A stretch of 64,000 nucleotides of DNA from Byssothecium circinans (Eukaryota; Ascomycota; Dothideomycetes; Pleosporales; Massarinaceae). Both the position numbers and the translations under genes were made by a program. The notes under the pieces were generated by a model that worked only from the letters and a program-made list of their open reading frames with translations, was not told the origin of the DNA and did not search any database. The DNA is taken from positions 962,093 to 1,026,092 of the forward strand of contig ML976978.1 of NCBI GenBank assembly GCA_010015675.1, written 5' to 3'. Each line of letters opens with the position of its first letter. The first letter of the stretch is position 1. Positions 32,818 through 45,055 of the stretch are shown piece by piece.

Positions 32818-34674
32818 ATGGCGACACAGCTACAACAACCATTTATGGCACGATCCGGTGCTTCCGTTCATTCACACGAAGGGAGCCAGAACGCACAACA
32901 GCAGCCTACAATGCATCCGGCGCCAAACCAAGACATGGACGAACCGCCTCCACCATACCAGGAGCTTCCAGGTGAACCTCTGCCTGTGCAGTATCATCCG
33001 CACCATCCAGCGGCTGTCGAGTACAGTGTCGATAACAGCCCTCAACTAGTTATTCACGACGCTCGGGAGTTCATACCACCCCCACCGCGCAACCCTGCGA
33101 GGTTGGCATCTAATGGCCCGTCTCAGTCACCCGCAAGGAGCCCAGTGAGTCCTCAGGAGCCTTCTTTGCTCCCCGCGCCTCTCTCATTACGCTCGCCATC
33201 GACTACATTTTCGTCTGCCAAAGCGCGCGAGGCGGGATATGAACTTGAGTCGCCGCTTGCATCGAGGAGGACAGAGTCGATGAGCAGTGCTCCGAGCGTC
33301 ACAATCCACCCTTCAAGCGAGCCTCTGAGATTCGTACGAGAAGCTGGGAAAGTCACAGCATATCTAATTCCATTCCCTAAGCCACGGATACGAGGCGTTG
33401 AACCAGAAGACATTCCCGACCGCTTCCTCATCTACACACCGCCTCTTCCCCCACTCTCAAAACCAGCGGCGGGAGAAAAAGAGACACATTGGCACAAAAC
33501 GCAGCGCCAGTGGCAGGAAGACGTACGGAAAGCTTCTGTAAACAAGGCTTCTATAACTACGTGGAAAGGGTTCAAGGCTGGGACGACAAGCCTTGTTCAT
33601 AAAGGAGTCGCTAAGACACGATCGACGAATGTCGAGTTCATTGATCGCGCAAGCGGTGGTGCACTTGCATCTGAGGTTGAAAAGGAAGAGGAGGGTCAAC
33701 CCGCACATGTCCAGGCAACAGAGACTGAAATTCCCGCTGAGCTAGTGGCAGACACACCGACATCACCTAGCGAAGCGTCACCCGCACCAATATCACGCAC
33801 GACAGCATCCAATACCTCCTCACTCGACAAAGACAACAAACCCACAGCCCTCGAAGAACTCACACTCATCTACCCACCCTCGCTCCCGCTGTCTCCAGAG
33901 CAAATCCGTACCGAGTTCGCAGACACGCTCCTCCGCACACGAGCCAGTTCAAGAAAAGACGTACTCTTCGCTTCCGCCCTCCTCCCCTTTGCAGCGACCC
34001 TCGATGCGTGCCTCATCGTTACCTTCGGGGGCCTGACACAAGTGTCGGGCGCGTGGGCGTACACCTCAACGCGGGGCGCATTAGAAAGCAAAAAGATAGC
34101 CAAGGGCCTCGAGCGCGGCGAACAAACCGCCCTCAACAACAACAACCAAGAACCAGACACCGAAAGTCAAATAAGCGGCTGCACATGCGGCCACCACGAG
34201 CACGATTTCGGCAAACCTTCAACCACCTCCGCTACACCGACCCCGACCCCCAATGTCCTAGAAAAAGCGACCTCGTACTTCACCAAGACCAAGGCGAAAG
34301 ACAACGGCATAAACCTGCACCTGCAGCAATCCCCCCAGCTGGAGATTCTGCGCCGATATCTCGATCTCGCGTGCTTGAAGCGCGAGTTCAACATGTTTCC
34401 TGCGATTGAGGAGGCGGCGGGCGATGTTAATGAGGGGAGTGTGTTGGAGGCTATTGGGTGGAGGCCCGTGAGGAGAGCGGGGAAGGATCTAGAGGTTGAT
34501 TTTAAGGACCGCGTGGAGGTGTTGACGCCCGAGGAGGATGAGAAGTATCAGGTGCAGGAGGCGAGGGAGGATGTCAAGAGGGTTTTTCGGAAGGGGGCTG
34601 GGGAGTGGGTGGGGTGGGTTAAGGAGAGGGGGTGGGTGAAGGAGGGGAAGGAGAAGGAGAAGGAGAGGAAGTGA
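32818..34674 (+). CDS. Conserved fungal protein with PPxY motif
   Basis: Single-exon 618-aa protein. Residues near 41-50 contain EPPPPYQELP, a PPxY motif that could bind WW domains such as those of Rsp5/NEDD4 ubiquitin ligases. A conserved-looking core follows: RFLIYTPPLPPLSKPAAGEK, HWHKTQRQWQEDVRKA, then LTLIYPPSLPLSPEQIRTEF. Next comes ALLPFAATLDACLIVTFGGL, a moderately hydrophobic segment. A small CxC...H...H cluster (SGCTCGHHEHDF) is near residue 460. The C-terminus is lysine/glutamate-rich. I recognise this pattern as an uncharacterised protein conserved in ascomycetes, but I know no assigned function. No signal peptide is seen. A role in ubiquitin-linked trafficking is only a guess from PPxY. 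Confidence 0.7.
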   Translation: MATQLQQPFMARSGASVHSHEGSQNAQQQPTMHPAPNQDMDEPPPPYQELPGEPLPVQYHPHHPAAVEYSVDNSPQLVIHDAREFIPPPPRNPARLASNGPSQSPARSPVSPQEPSLLPAPLSLRSPSTTFSSAKAREAGYELESPLASRRTESMSSAPSVTIHPSSEPLRFVREAGKVTAYLIPFPKPRIRGVEPEDIPDRFLIYTPPLPPLSKPAAGEKETHWHKTQRQWQEDVRKASVNKASITTWKGFKAGTTSLVHKGVAKTRSTNVEFIDRASGGALASEVEKEEEGQPAHVQATETEIPAELVADTPTSPSEASPAPISRTTASNTSSLDKDNKPTALEELTLIYPPSLPLSPEQIRTEFADTLLRTRASSRKDVLFASALLPFAATLDACLIVTFGGLTQVSGAWAYTSTRGALESKKIAKGLERGEQTALNNNNQEPDTESQISGCTCGHHEHDFGKPSTTSATPTPTPNVLEKATSYFTKTKAKDNGINLHLQQSPQLEILRRYLDLACLKREFNMFPAIEEAAGDVNEGSVLEAIGWRPVRRAGKDLEVDFKDRVEVLTPEEDEKYQVQEAREDVKRVFRKGAGEWVGWVKERGWVKEGKEKEKERK

Positions 34675-37600
34675 GGGGTTGGGGAGATTGTCGTTCTTGT
34701 TGTTCTTCTAGAATCGCCTTCTTTTTTTAAATGATACCGTTGCCGTTTCCAGTGCGAACTCGTGATTGTGTCTTACTTCATGCTCTTGCATTTGTTGCAT
34801 TGGGAGATTGACCGCTGAGGTAGTCGAGCATGTTTCCCACGGTGTGCTGGTTGGGGTTGCTGAGATGGAGGATGCCTTGGGTGGTCCAGGGGATGCTTGC
34901 TATGGTGGGACGGTGATGGATCTGTAGGGCGCTGAGGGAGGAGCGTACATCTGAGCAGGTTTGGGGGAGTTATTTGCGTAGGAAGAGGGTGTGAGGTAGG
35001 GAAGATAGGAGGCAAAGACGAGAATGGGGAGCCACTTATTAAAAATACGAGATATTTTTACAATTGACATGATTCAGGGTTCGAAGTTGTGTTGCAAACG
35101 TCTTTGATCTAAATTAACTGCCACTGCTTGCCCCATCCAGGTAACTTTTGCTTTACGAGGGAGGAGGCCAAAAATAAGCATCATGTTTTTCCCCCTCCGT
35201 GAATTTAGTGCTCACTGACGATCCCCTCAGCTTCTCTTCATCGTACACAGATCGCCTTCCTCTGCTGAATATCGGGCAGGAAACCCGAGGATCTCATGAA
35301 TATATTACTTTGCATCTAAGCGAAGCTCACCTTCACGTCGCACAGCATGTGCTATTTCGATATCCTCGATATGATTGGATGGATGTTTCAAAACAAACTG
35401 GTATACACACAAGGGGGCGGGTACCTGTGCCAGAGTAATTTATCATCGCTCGCTTCTCTCATAGATAGCGCTGAGCGCTGAGCGGTGAAAGCGGGTGGAA
35501 GAGTGTGTGACTGAACGTGACGTCGGTGAGCTTCGGCAATTTTATTCACTTGTCTGCCGCCCTCAGTCCCCTATCTAGAAGATGCCATGCTGGAAAAGGG
35601 TCGTAAGCGTCCATCTTGAACCACCTTGGGCGCTTGGAAAAGAGAGAAATTCGGCACTCGTGTACCTTTTCGTTACGCGAGGCCGAGGAGCTTTGCATCT
35701 CGCGTACATGCCCCATTTATGCCCACGTCACTGCAAGGTACAACCACAATACTGGAAGCCATACATCTGCTTAAGCGCTCGGACTCCAGGACGCTCTAGG
35801 CAGAGCATGAAGAAGACGAATGCGAGGCTGCAGCAACAACTTCCCAAAGTTCAATTAGAGTTGCAGCCACCAGGGGCTCTAGAGCGCGTAAGAGATATTG
35901 TGCCTGGAAGATCTAGGTTCACGACAACGTGGTGGGGATGTGTGGGAGTGTAGGCGCGAGCGTAGGGCTGGCGGGTATGCAGAATGTATGCGAGTATGCG
36001 GTCTAGAAAGGGGTCGTTGGGCGCCTAAAGGGTTCGGGGGATGGGTTGTGTGGAGTGGATGTTTGTAAACAAAAAGCTTATGGACTCTGAGAGGCCAATT
36101 CAGGGACCGCAAGAACGTGATTGAAGGATAGGGGTGCAGTGTTGAAGGTGGGTTGGACTGGGCCGCGAAACAGGTCGAACGGCAGGAGTTGCAGAGGTAT
36201 GAGAGAGGGAGACTGCGCAGGCGGTGACGCCGTAATGGGACAGTGGCACGAATCTCCCGACCGCAACGTGGGGCAGATGTATAATATCTCGTAGAAATTG
36301 CCAGACGAGGTTTGTGTTTACGAGTCACTCACGCTGTGGTCAGGCCAGTAGTTTGAATCGCGAGACCGTGAGGCCAAAGGACCCTCAGTGGGGTTCGTAC
36401 CACATCCGACCTTTGGTGTTCTTTTCAATCATCAAGGTAGCCATCGCTCAAATTCCAGGCTTTCGTGATGGCAGAAGAGTGAGGTCGATTAACATCCGAC
36501 CAACCACGGTTCAGAGATGCACCATCAAAGCTTGACCACGCCGCTAACCCGCATCCATCTAGCCCGGCGCCTACACAACAACTCCCATCCAACCGATGCA
36601 TCTTCAGCACCACACAGAACCCCGCCAGGCTTTCCCGTGCAGCACAATGCGTGTTCCCAGGACACAGTATGACATCGAAGAGATTTTCCTATTCGTTGAA
36701 TGTCAAAGTCATGCGAACGTGCAGGGGGGAATCGCCGGTGGGGTCTCCGGCTAGTTGTCGTGATTCGATCGAACGTCTACGAGGTGGCGTATTGTCACTT
36801 CACGCCCAGCTCGCCCCCCGACAGAAAGAGGCAGCGAGGAGAACTGCTGTCTGAAGAAGGGGAGGAGATCTGATCTGATGTCAGATGGAATCAGCTCGGT
36901 AACCTGTAGATTGCTGAGGATGCAGTCATGATGCTGTGCGACTTTGCTGATGTTGCGATGTGGGGGTGAGTAGTGAGCAGTGAGCAGTGAGCACGGAGCA
37001 ACGGTCAGCTCGGCAGGGCGGGATGCAAGTGTTGAATCCATCCGCTGCAATCGACGACGCCTCCCGCTCGGTCCAGGTCATGCTTCCCCGGTGCCCGCTC
37101 GGTGCCATTGGCCTCGTTTGTAGCCTGCCACTCACGGCCTTGTTGCTGCATAACGTCTCCGACCCTTGAAAAGCCCTTTCGCCAAAGCGAGCAGGGAACG
37201 AGATATCACCCTCCCTTTTCGTCAATCCAGAGTTCCGGCTTCCTTGCTCAGCGATGCTATCACATCTTGGCTCAATAGCGTCACTCTGTTCTGCGCATGA
37301 GCGGTTGAATATCAGATGCTGTTGGTTCTAGGTTGGTTAAGACTCTGTTAAGGGTATGGATGCACCCCGGCCCCTGCCTTCACTCTTCTCCACTCCCGCT
37401 AGACATAAGGCTCACGACGGCACATCCGCTATCTAATCGATCAAGGCCAACATCTCTCTAGAATTGCCCCCTCTTCCCCCACTCTAATTCATCGTTATTT
37501 CGTTAGCATTTGCTGGACAACATTATCGATTAGAAAGAGTCGGACCTCTGTCGTCGCATGAATCGAAAACAAGTTACACGGAATCAAATCTTGCGATTAG

Positions 37601-37856
37601 CGAATCGTACCGCACCCTCCAGCCCGATCAGAGTGTTGGCTGCATCCTCACACCGCATTATTACGACCCACGCAACTTCCAATTTTCATCCCATGTAGAA
37701 AAGGATCGTGACCCCTCTCTTACAGGAATTGCTCCCCACAATTCAGTACCCACCGGCTTGGACCAGCTTCGACCTTGGGTTGCTCTTCTGCTGGTCGGAA
37801 GTGCTCAACAGCTCCATCACCCACCGATCCCCATATCGCAAACCTGGGAATTCGAG
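34675..37856. other. Long intergenic region upstream of the ferric reductase
   Basis: About 3.2 kb with no supported gene. It includes a small tandem run of GTGAGCA-type units at about 36966-36995. The last 170 bases before 37857 keep an open frame with the reductase, so an upstream first exon may lie near 37560-37720, but I could not place a convincing ATG and donor. Confidence 0.45.
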
Positions 37857-40432
37857 ATGCCAGCAGTTCCAGAGACATTGGTACAACGGGCGGGAGTGGC
37901 GCTGGAGCACTTCGAAACTGCGATATCGATTGCGGAGCGCGAGGTAGCGGAAGGCATCTCGACACTTGTGCGCCGAATAAACATACCCGTCAATTCGACA
38001 AGCCCGCCTGGATTGATCGAGGCCAACACGCGAGATCCATGGAGTAAGAGCAGTAAATATGCGTTGGCCTACGTCTACTTTTGCTTACCACTGCTCGTCG
38101 TGGCCGGCCTATTGCGCTACTATCACCTGTTCACGGACAAGATACGGACCGCGTTACACCAAGAAGAGGTATTGAAATCCTCGGCAACCTCATCCCCAGA
38201 CACAGATTACGAATTGTCCGTCCTGTATACTGACAAGTCCACCCACAAGTTCTTCCCGCGAGAAGGCCCGCTACCAAACGTGCAAAAGTCGCAATCGAGT
38301 GTTTCATCCGTTGGATTCATCAACAATTCCGTGGCATTCTTTCGGTTCATCTTCTATCGGCCACCTCGACAGTTCCAGATCAGAAAGGGATGGAGGCCCT
38401 TGGTGTTGCCTTCGGCGGCCGTCTGTGTTATTGTGACACTTGCAGTGACGTTGGGTATCTGCTATAGCTTCATTCCGCAACCGCTTTTTTGGGACAGTAT
38501 CGCCTATGGATCACCTCCGCTTGCTGTTCGGTCCGGAATGATGGCGGTCGCTTTGATGCCCTGGATTGTAGGACTGGCTATGAAGGCCAATATCATCACC
38601 ATGATCACTGGGATTGGGCACGAAAGGCTCAATGTGTTACACCGATGGGGGGCCTATTTGTGCTTGATACTCAGCATCATTCACACGGTTCCTTACTACA
38701 TTACTCCTGTGTGGGACGATGGTGGTCGGCGTGTGTTTGAGTCTTTGTTTCAGCAGGAGGGATTCTATGCCTACGGCACTGGTAAGCATTCAAGAACTAT
38801 GCACTTCTTTCACACATGCTGACCGCAGCAGGAATTGCCGCTCTCGTCCCACTCGCCTTTCTATGTGTCCACTCCCTCGAGTTTCTCCGTCACTGGATGT
38901 ACGAACTCTTCGTTACGCTTCACGTTCCCGTTTCGATGCTCTTCCTCGGCATGCTTTTCTGGCACTGTCACAACTACTTGACATCATGGAACTACCTCTT
39001 TGCGACACTGGGCATCTGGGTCGTTTCTTACATAATGCGGTTATTCTACCTTAACTGGACACGTCCTGGTCGTATGTCATGGCTCATTGGGGACGAAGCC
39101 GCTGTCACCATCATGCCTGAGAACGCTATCAAGATTACAATACCGACACAAATGAAGTGGAGGCCTGGACAGTATGTCTACTTACGAATGCCTGGAATCT
39201 CAGTGTTTGAGAACCATCCTTTCACCATCGCATCACTCTGCAGTGATGACTTCCCGTCCGAATATGGAGAGGGATATCGGGATATGGTCCTCGTGTTCCG
39301 GCCCTTCGGTGGCTTCACAAAGAAAGTTCTCCAAAGCGCTCTCGAACACGGCCCCTGGCACACATATCGCGCTTTCGTTGATGGCCCCTACGGTGGCATG
39401 CAAAGGCGCATCGAAGCCTTCGACGATGTCGTTCTTATTGCTGGTGGCTCCGGCATTACAGCCATCGTATCGCAACTCCTCTTGCTCATCAAAAAGATGC
39501 GCGACGGCAAAGCCGTAACGCGCAAGGTGCATGTCATCTGGGCGCTCAAGCGACCAGAGACCATGGAATGGTTCAAAGAAGAACTCCGCATCTGCCGCGA
39601 ATTCGCTCCACCAGAGAGTGTAGAATGCCAATTTTATATCACGGCCGCGAAGCGCAACCCAGCAGGCAACATCGTCTCGGCAAAGACACCGACACGACCT
39701 GTATCTACTTTCTTCCACGACAAAGTCAACGATGCGTTCCAAAACATCGCTGACAATCGCGATCATCGCATCTCGGCAATATCATCAAAGCGCCACTCCG
39801 CACTCATCCGCGACGAAGCGCAAGGCGATCCAGAGAAAGAAAAAGAACTTCGCGCAGAGAACGAAGATAACATCACCGCACTCCCACAAGCCCACCTCGT
39901 CCCCCTCAACCGTAGCCAATATGGGACACCCAACTCCTCCAACCCCGATCTAATCGCACCTCACCCACGCCCCATCTCCGCCCGCCGACAAGACCGCAAC
40001 CTCTCCCTCGACATAAGCACCGCGCTCTCGGCCAACGACTCAGCGTTCGACTCCTCCATCATCGCTCAAAATACAAACCCAATGTCCCCAACTTCCATCA
40101 ACGAACCCTCCAACTCCAAGACCATCCAAGGTTTCGACTTCGGATTCCCCTCCACGCCCACCGAGTTCCAAAAGAACCTCATGCGCTTCGCCTTCCTGCC
40201 AGCCGCCGTCAAAAAGAAAGATGGCTGGAGCACCGAGTACGGACGACCCGATCTGAAGTACCTGCTAAGGGAGATGGGTCGTGGGTTCGGGAGGCGGACG
40301 TGTGTGTTTGTGTGTGGGCCGGCTGGGATGCGCCTTGCGGTCAGCGAGACGGTGGCGGACATGCAGAGGAGTGTCTGGAACGGGAGCGGACGAGATGAGA
40401 TTTTCTTGCATGCTGAGAACTATGCTCTCTAA
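37857..40432 (+). CDS. Ferric reductase / NOX-family flavocytochrome
   Basis: Model: 37857-38781 and 38832-40432 (50-base intron, GTAAGC donor, CTGAC branch), 841 aa. The first in-frame ATG is at 37857; the frame is open further 5' with a signal-peptide-like RPWVALLLVGSA but no ATG, so the true N-terminus may come from an upstream exon. FRE-type enzymes pass electrons from NADPH via FAD and two hemes across the membrane to reduce Fe(III) or Cu(II) chelates. Heme-ligand histidines are in LHRWGAYLCLILSIIHTVPY and in HWMYELFVTLHVPVSM plus FWHCHNYL. The FAD motif is HPFTIAS (about residue 437). NADPH-binding blocks are GGSGIT (about 512) and CGPAGM (about 802). A Ser/Asn/Pro-rich insertion (about 590-720) separates the two nucleotide-binding halves. 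Confidence 0.88.
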
Positions 40433-40984
40433 CGTCCTTTTTTCTTCTCAGGTTTGGAGGACTGTTTTGATTTTGTGCATAGCGATCTCTCGGGCTGTAT
40501 ATACCCCTCCTCTCTCTCTCTCTTCTCTTTTTTCCTTTCCCTTTCCTTTTCTTTTCGTTTCTTGTAACTCCTTTTCATTATCGGCCGATATGCTACCTGG
40601 TCTTGTAAAAGGCTTCCTTTCTTTTTGTTTGTATTTCGATGGTTTGGTGTGGTGGGGAAAGGAAAAGGATGCTGGAGGTTGGTTGCTTGGTTGCTTGGTT
40701 GCTTGGTGGATGGAGATATACCCATAACGAACCGTCGGAGAGAGCGGGCTTTCAAGGAGCTTGAATCGCAATATTTAATACACGTTAAGAACGCCGAACG
40801 AAGATCTCTGTTCAACGGAATAATACCCTGCATATTTGACAAGGAGGTGATGTCCTTTCATGGAGCCAGTACCTGTGGTATGTAACTTCTCTAGTAGAGA
40901 CACTAAACATCGAATTGTAAAATACGTTTTAATCCCCCTCTGCTATTTCATCAACTGAAAGTCTCCCCCCCTTCCCAACTATCC
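40433..40984. other. Convergent intergenic region
   Basis: 3' ends of the ferric reductase (+) and esterase (-) meet. A C/T microsatellite-like tract is at 40500-40560 and a short (TTGCTTGG)n repeat at about 40678-40706. No gene seen. Confidence 0.5.
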
Positions 40985-42339
40985 TCAATACCGCACCTCG
41001 TCGTTCCAATAAAGCGTCTCATGCTGCACCTCGGGCCCCGTAGCCTTCAACGCCCATCCAAACTTCATATTAATATACCGAATAACATGGGCCGCGATCT
41101 TCATATGTCCCGCATCCGTGGGATGCCACTGTGGCCCAATATCATTATGCTGCAGGATCCCCGTACTATCAAAGTAATGCACATACCCCGTACTCTCATA
41201 CTTCTTGAAAACGTCATATATCTCGTCGACGTACGCGGGTCTCTGCCTATACGTATTTCCCAGCTGGGAGAAGCCGCCCCAGAGACTCATCAGGATGATG
41301 TTGGCTTTGGGATACACGGCGTGGACTTTCGGGATGAAGTCGAGGTAGGATTGCAGGTATTGTTCGCGGGTCACGGGGTTGGCGGTGTTGTTGTCGTTTG
41401 TGCCGATGTTGATGATGACGAGGTCGGCGGCGGGGTGCGAGGAGAAGTCCCAGAGGGGAGGGGTGGTGTTGTACTGTTGCGTGGCGCGCCCGGAGGTGTC
41501 GGCTGTGCGGAACCATTGGTATGTTTGGCCGCGGGGGTTGCCCCAGCAGATAGCGTCGTGGAGGCAGATCCCCGGGAAGGCGGTTATGCTGAATTCGGTG
41601 GCGCCGAGGCCGGCGCCTATGTTGTCTGCGAGAGGTGTCAGGTAGTGCTTGGGGAGATGAAGGGGTTGAGCGTACATCCGAAACCTGAGAATGCTTCGTA
41701 TGTTGCGCTGTAGCCGCTTGTTAAGCTGTCTCCGATGAACTCTATTCTTCGGTCGAAGTCGGGTATCTTGATCAGTTTCTCGCCTTTTGAAAGATGTATG
41801 GCGCTGATTTGTACGCCGTATCCCCAGTTGGTCACTCGTAATTCGAAGGTAAGTGGGAGCTGTGACGGCTGCGTAGCGTTGAGGCCTGGTGTCGCTGGAG
41901 AGACTAGTTGATGTGTACCACTGGATGTGATGTTCGAGAGCTGCCAGTCGAGTCCTGCGACGCGGTAGGCGACTAGGACGCCGTTGGTGGTGAGAGGACC
42001 GAAGGATATGGCGACTTTCTGGCCGGTGAAGCCGAATTTGAGTCCAGGTGCTCTGTTAGGAAGTCAGCCACGGTCCAAAACACTCAATCAAGGTTGATAA
42101 AGAGAAAGGTTGACTTACGCCCACCAGGAAACATGTCGGCTATCCCATCGCCCTTTGTATGATAGTTCCGTCGCGTTTGGCCCGTACGTGGTCCATTGCG
42201 TGGAGTATTGCGTGTTGTTTGAGCCTATCGATGCAATCTTGGTTTCTACGAAATGTGTCTCCCGCTCGTGTCCATTTTCATAGATAGTCGCCGTCGCAAA
42301 AGCCGCCAAAAAAGCAAGTCCGCAAAATATAAGTCTCAT
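40985..42339 (-). CDS. Secreted SGNH esterase, CE2-like
   Basis: Model on the minus strand: 42119-42339, 41676-42052, 40985-41625; introns of 66 and 50 bases; 412 aa. It starts with a signal peptide (MRLIFCGLAFLAAFATA). An N-terminal beta-rich domain (residues about 60-165, LSYKGRWDSRHVSWWA ... GLKFGFTGQKVAISF) precedes an SGNH hydrolase domain. Catalytic blocks: EFIGDSLTSGY (Ser at about 180), INIGTNDNN (about 274) and WHPTDAGHMKIA (Asp and His, about 365). This two-domain order is that of carbohydrate esterase family 2, which removes acetyl groups from plant polysaccharides such as xylan or glucomannan. Secretion and domain order fit plant-cell-wall degradation. The exact substrate cannot be read from sequence. 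Confidence 0.88.
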
Positions 42340-43232
42340 CCTGTGCCCAATTGCTAGAGAAGATATTCAGCGACGCAGAAAGGAAAGCGAAGAGAGAGCC
42401 ATGAAGGGCATATGAATAAAAAAACATGTCTTCAAAGTCCCCGGAATTTGGCCTTCACGACCCGGAAGATGTGCTCATGGTGCCTGGCATTTAATCAATC
42501 TAGCATTAGCCCGCATCTCGGTGACCAGTTTCTCCGCGAACGACACCGTTTCCCATACTACGAGGGAGCAGAGCAACAGAGCAGTAGAGTTCCGTCTGGA
42601 GCACCGATATCATCGTGTTCATGAGGACGCGAGCATCATGATGGCTTAAGTCAGCTCACCGTACAACCATCTGCCGACACTGTCACCTTCTCTTTCGGGG
42701 CTGCCCCTCTCTGCGAGCTGGTGGGGCAATTCGCCGTCACATTCACATGGCAATATGCGCCCCTGTCGATGGCGGAGATGGCGCTCGAGAGGGAGGGTCG
42801 GCGGAGGGGAGAGTCCGCGCCCAAATGAGGGCTGGCTGGGTAAATGGGTGGAGACGGCGGAAGCGGAACGCGTCGGATGCCCTCGTGACGTGGGTACTCC
42901 ACAGCAAACAAACCCAACTCAAACCCAATTCAAATTTATTCTCAATGCATCCGTGAGGGTGTCGTAGGGCTGCATCACGTCGGGTGTGGGATGGGAGTTG
43001 CTTGTTTCGAGGGCCGGCGCACTGCATTGCTTTTCGCTTGGCCGGGCCCTCCCATGGCCATCCCATCCCATCTTCCACCTCCACCTCGACCCTGTGCGAC
43101 TTTATATGCCTGCACGCACCCCAATCGGCGCAGCATCGTCTCTGAGCAGCCGGACGCTCTTTTCGTCGGCGCTCGGTGGCATGCGCTGTGTGTAATAGTG
43201 TCCAACCATGGTGTGGAGATAATACAAGGCCG
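42340..43232. other. Divergent intergenic region
   Basis: About 890 bases between the minus-strand esterase and the plus-strand CNL1-like gene. No gene seen; it should hold both promoters. A long antisense frame here lacks any motif. Confidence 0.5.
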
Positions 43233-43725
43233 ATGTCCACCTCGCGCTCCGTCCCCGACTCGCAACTCGGCCTCACGCACGAGGAAATCATCCTGCTCAG
43301 ACAACACCAGCAAATTGCCCTGTCACAGCAGGGCAGCTCGTCCTCTCGCGCCGCCTCGCATGCCTCCAGCCAAGGCCGTCTCCTCCTGGATCCCACAAGC
43401 CTGCAGGCGCTCAGCGCCCACTTTGACCGTCTCATGTACTCCATCCAGCAGCGATGGCACTACGTCAGTCCCAATTCCCCTCTTACACGTGATGGGATGA
43501 TGTTGATGGCCGATGCAGCTCTCCCAGCAAACGCAGACGGCGACCCAAATCCAGTACGACCGCGCCGGAAACGCGATCCAGAATGCCGACGCCGAAATCG
43601 CGCGCTTCCGGGCCATCCTGCGCGAAATCGACGAGCTCCAGGTCGAGTTCGACAAGGTGCGTCGCATCGGCGAGATAGTCAAGGGTTTCAAGGCCAGGGT
43701 TGAGCGCCTCGAGCGCCGCATCTGA
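43233..43725 (+). CDS. BLOC-1 subunit CNL1-like coiled-coil protein
   Basis: Model: 43233-43463 and 43519-43725, with a 55-base intron (GTCAGT donor), 145 aa. The first 40 residues are Ser-rich; then come SQGRLLLDPTSLQALSAHFD and a long alpha-helical segment (RLMYSIQQRW ... QTQTATQIQYDRAG) and EIARFRAILREIDELQVEFD with KVRRIGEIVKGFKARVERLE. This heptad pattern (FxxLLxxCDxLExxFD...IxxIxxxFKxRI) resembles CNL1/BLOC1S4, a subunit of BLOC-1 involved in endosomal sorting. The resemblance is by pattern only; kinetochore or other coiled-coil proteins of similar size are alternatives. No catalytic motif is present. Confidence 0.5.
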
Positions 43726-45055
43726 AAGCCATCTCGTCTTCCATATGCGAGCTTCCGACACTACACCCGGCGACCACCGTACACTCATTTGCACATCACG
43801 AATGACGACACACATAAGCACACAGAAATATCAGAGCTACCATGTCCTCGCGGACGCTATCTATACCCCATCTATGTAGAGATTGGAGGCCTCGCGGCAC
43901 AAAACTTTGGATATCCAGGCAGAACGGCAGAAAATTAGGTGCCTCGCGGCTTTGGCGTTTTGATATGTTTGTTTTGGATCTGAGGGATACCCTAGTGTTC
44001 TGTTGCTTTCTCTCCGCTGTTACTCCCGCCCGTCGTTGCACCGGTTTGCTATTTAGGGACTTGTCTACTAGCGTGTATTCACGTACCCCTGACCTGTACG
44101 TCCTGAACATTGTCTCGGAATCTTCAGCTCACTGTTTTTCCTTGCTTTAGATTGTCTTTTCTTTTTCGCGTCTTTAGTTTAGTGTACGTCGGATTTTGCT
44201 TTTCCTTGCCGGGCTTCTCGTGGTTTGCCCACCCGCCCACTTCCCTCTAGTCATATTCATCCTTACACAAAAGCGAACCACACTTTCACCTGACCGCCTT
44301 GTACTTCTCTTGCGCTCACACGGCATGTTTTCAATAGCGCTCAAAAGCTCTTTTTCACCCGGATCTCGCTTTCCCGGCTCGAAGCTCAAGACGGGTCGTA
44401 TACGAAGTAGCTCGTAATTGGAAACATCTAGAACCTATCGAGTACATCGTTCCACATCGTCTGCAGGCGCTCAGAATAAACTCAGGAATAAGGCTGACCA
44501 AACCACATACAAGGCTTCGAAAACATGTGCCTTGGAATGTCATCCTCATGCAATAGCTCCTCTGTTAAGCATTCCACGAACCCATCGAACGCTGCACCAA
44601 TTCAACGGAAAAGGTAGAGATTGGGGAAGGAACAACGTAACGGGGGAGTGGGCGTATGCACGTCATCTGTTTGGGCTCGTGATAGAGGGAAATGTTCCAC
44701 GTTGTTGCACAGCGTGAGGCTAGGTAACTAGTTGTGGCGTGCACTTTTGTGGGCGTCGAGTCAAGGGTTCTGGCAATAGAACTACTGTTCAGCTGCAAGT
44801 GTCCTTATTGGCTAGATCAGCCCATTGGATGGCCTTGCCTACTGAGTATGATGTCTGTGGCTAACAGCGGTGCGAGGTTCGGAGGTACAATAGGAGGTGA
44901 TGATACGCTGCCTTTAGGTGCATTGTCTAACCAATGTAATGTGTTGGGATGGATATTATGCTATAAGTCTATCTCCTATGAACTCTATACAAGAGCCGGC
45001 GGTATCAAACCACCAAAACTTGGTCAATTGAATTTACAAGATAGCGCCATATCTC
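43726..45055. other. Intergenic
   Basis: About 1.3 kb without a supported gene, between the + strand CNL1-like gene and the 3' end of the minus-strand phosphatase. Confidence 0.5.

Noticed and set aside
42743..43444. Antisense 233-codon frame upstream of the CNL1-like gene
   Set aside because: Low complexity and no family pattern; the + strand spliced model is better.
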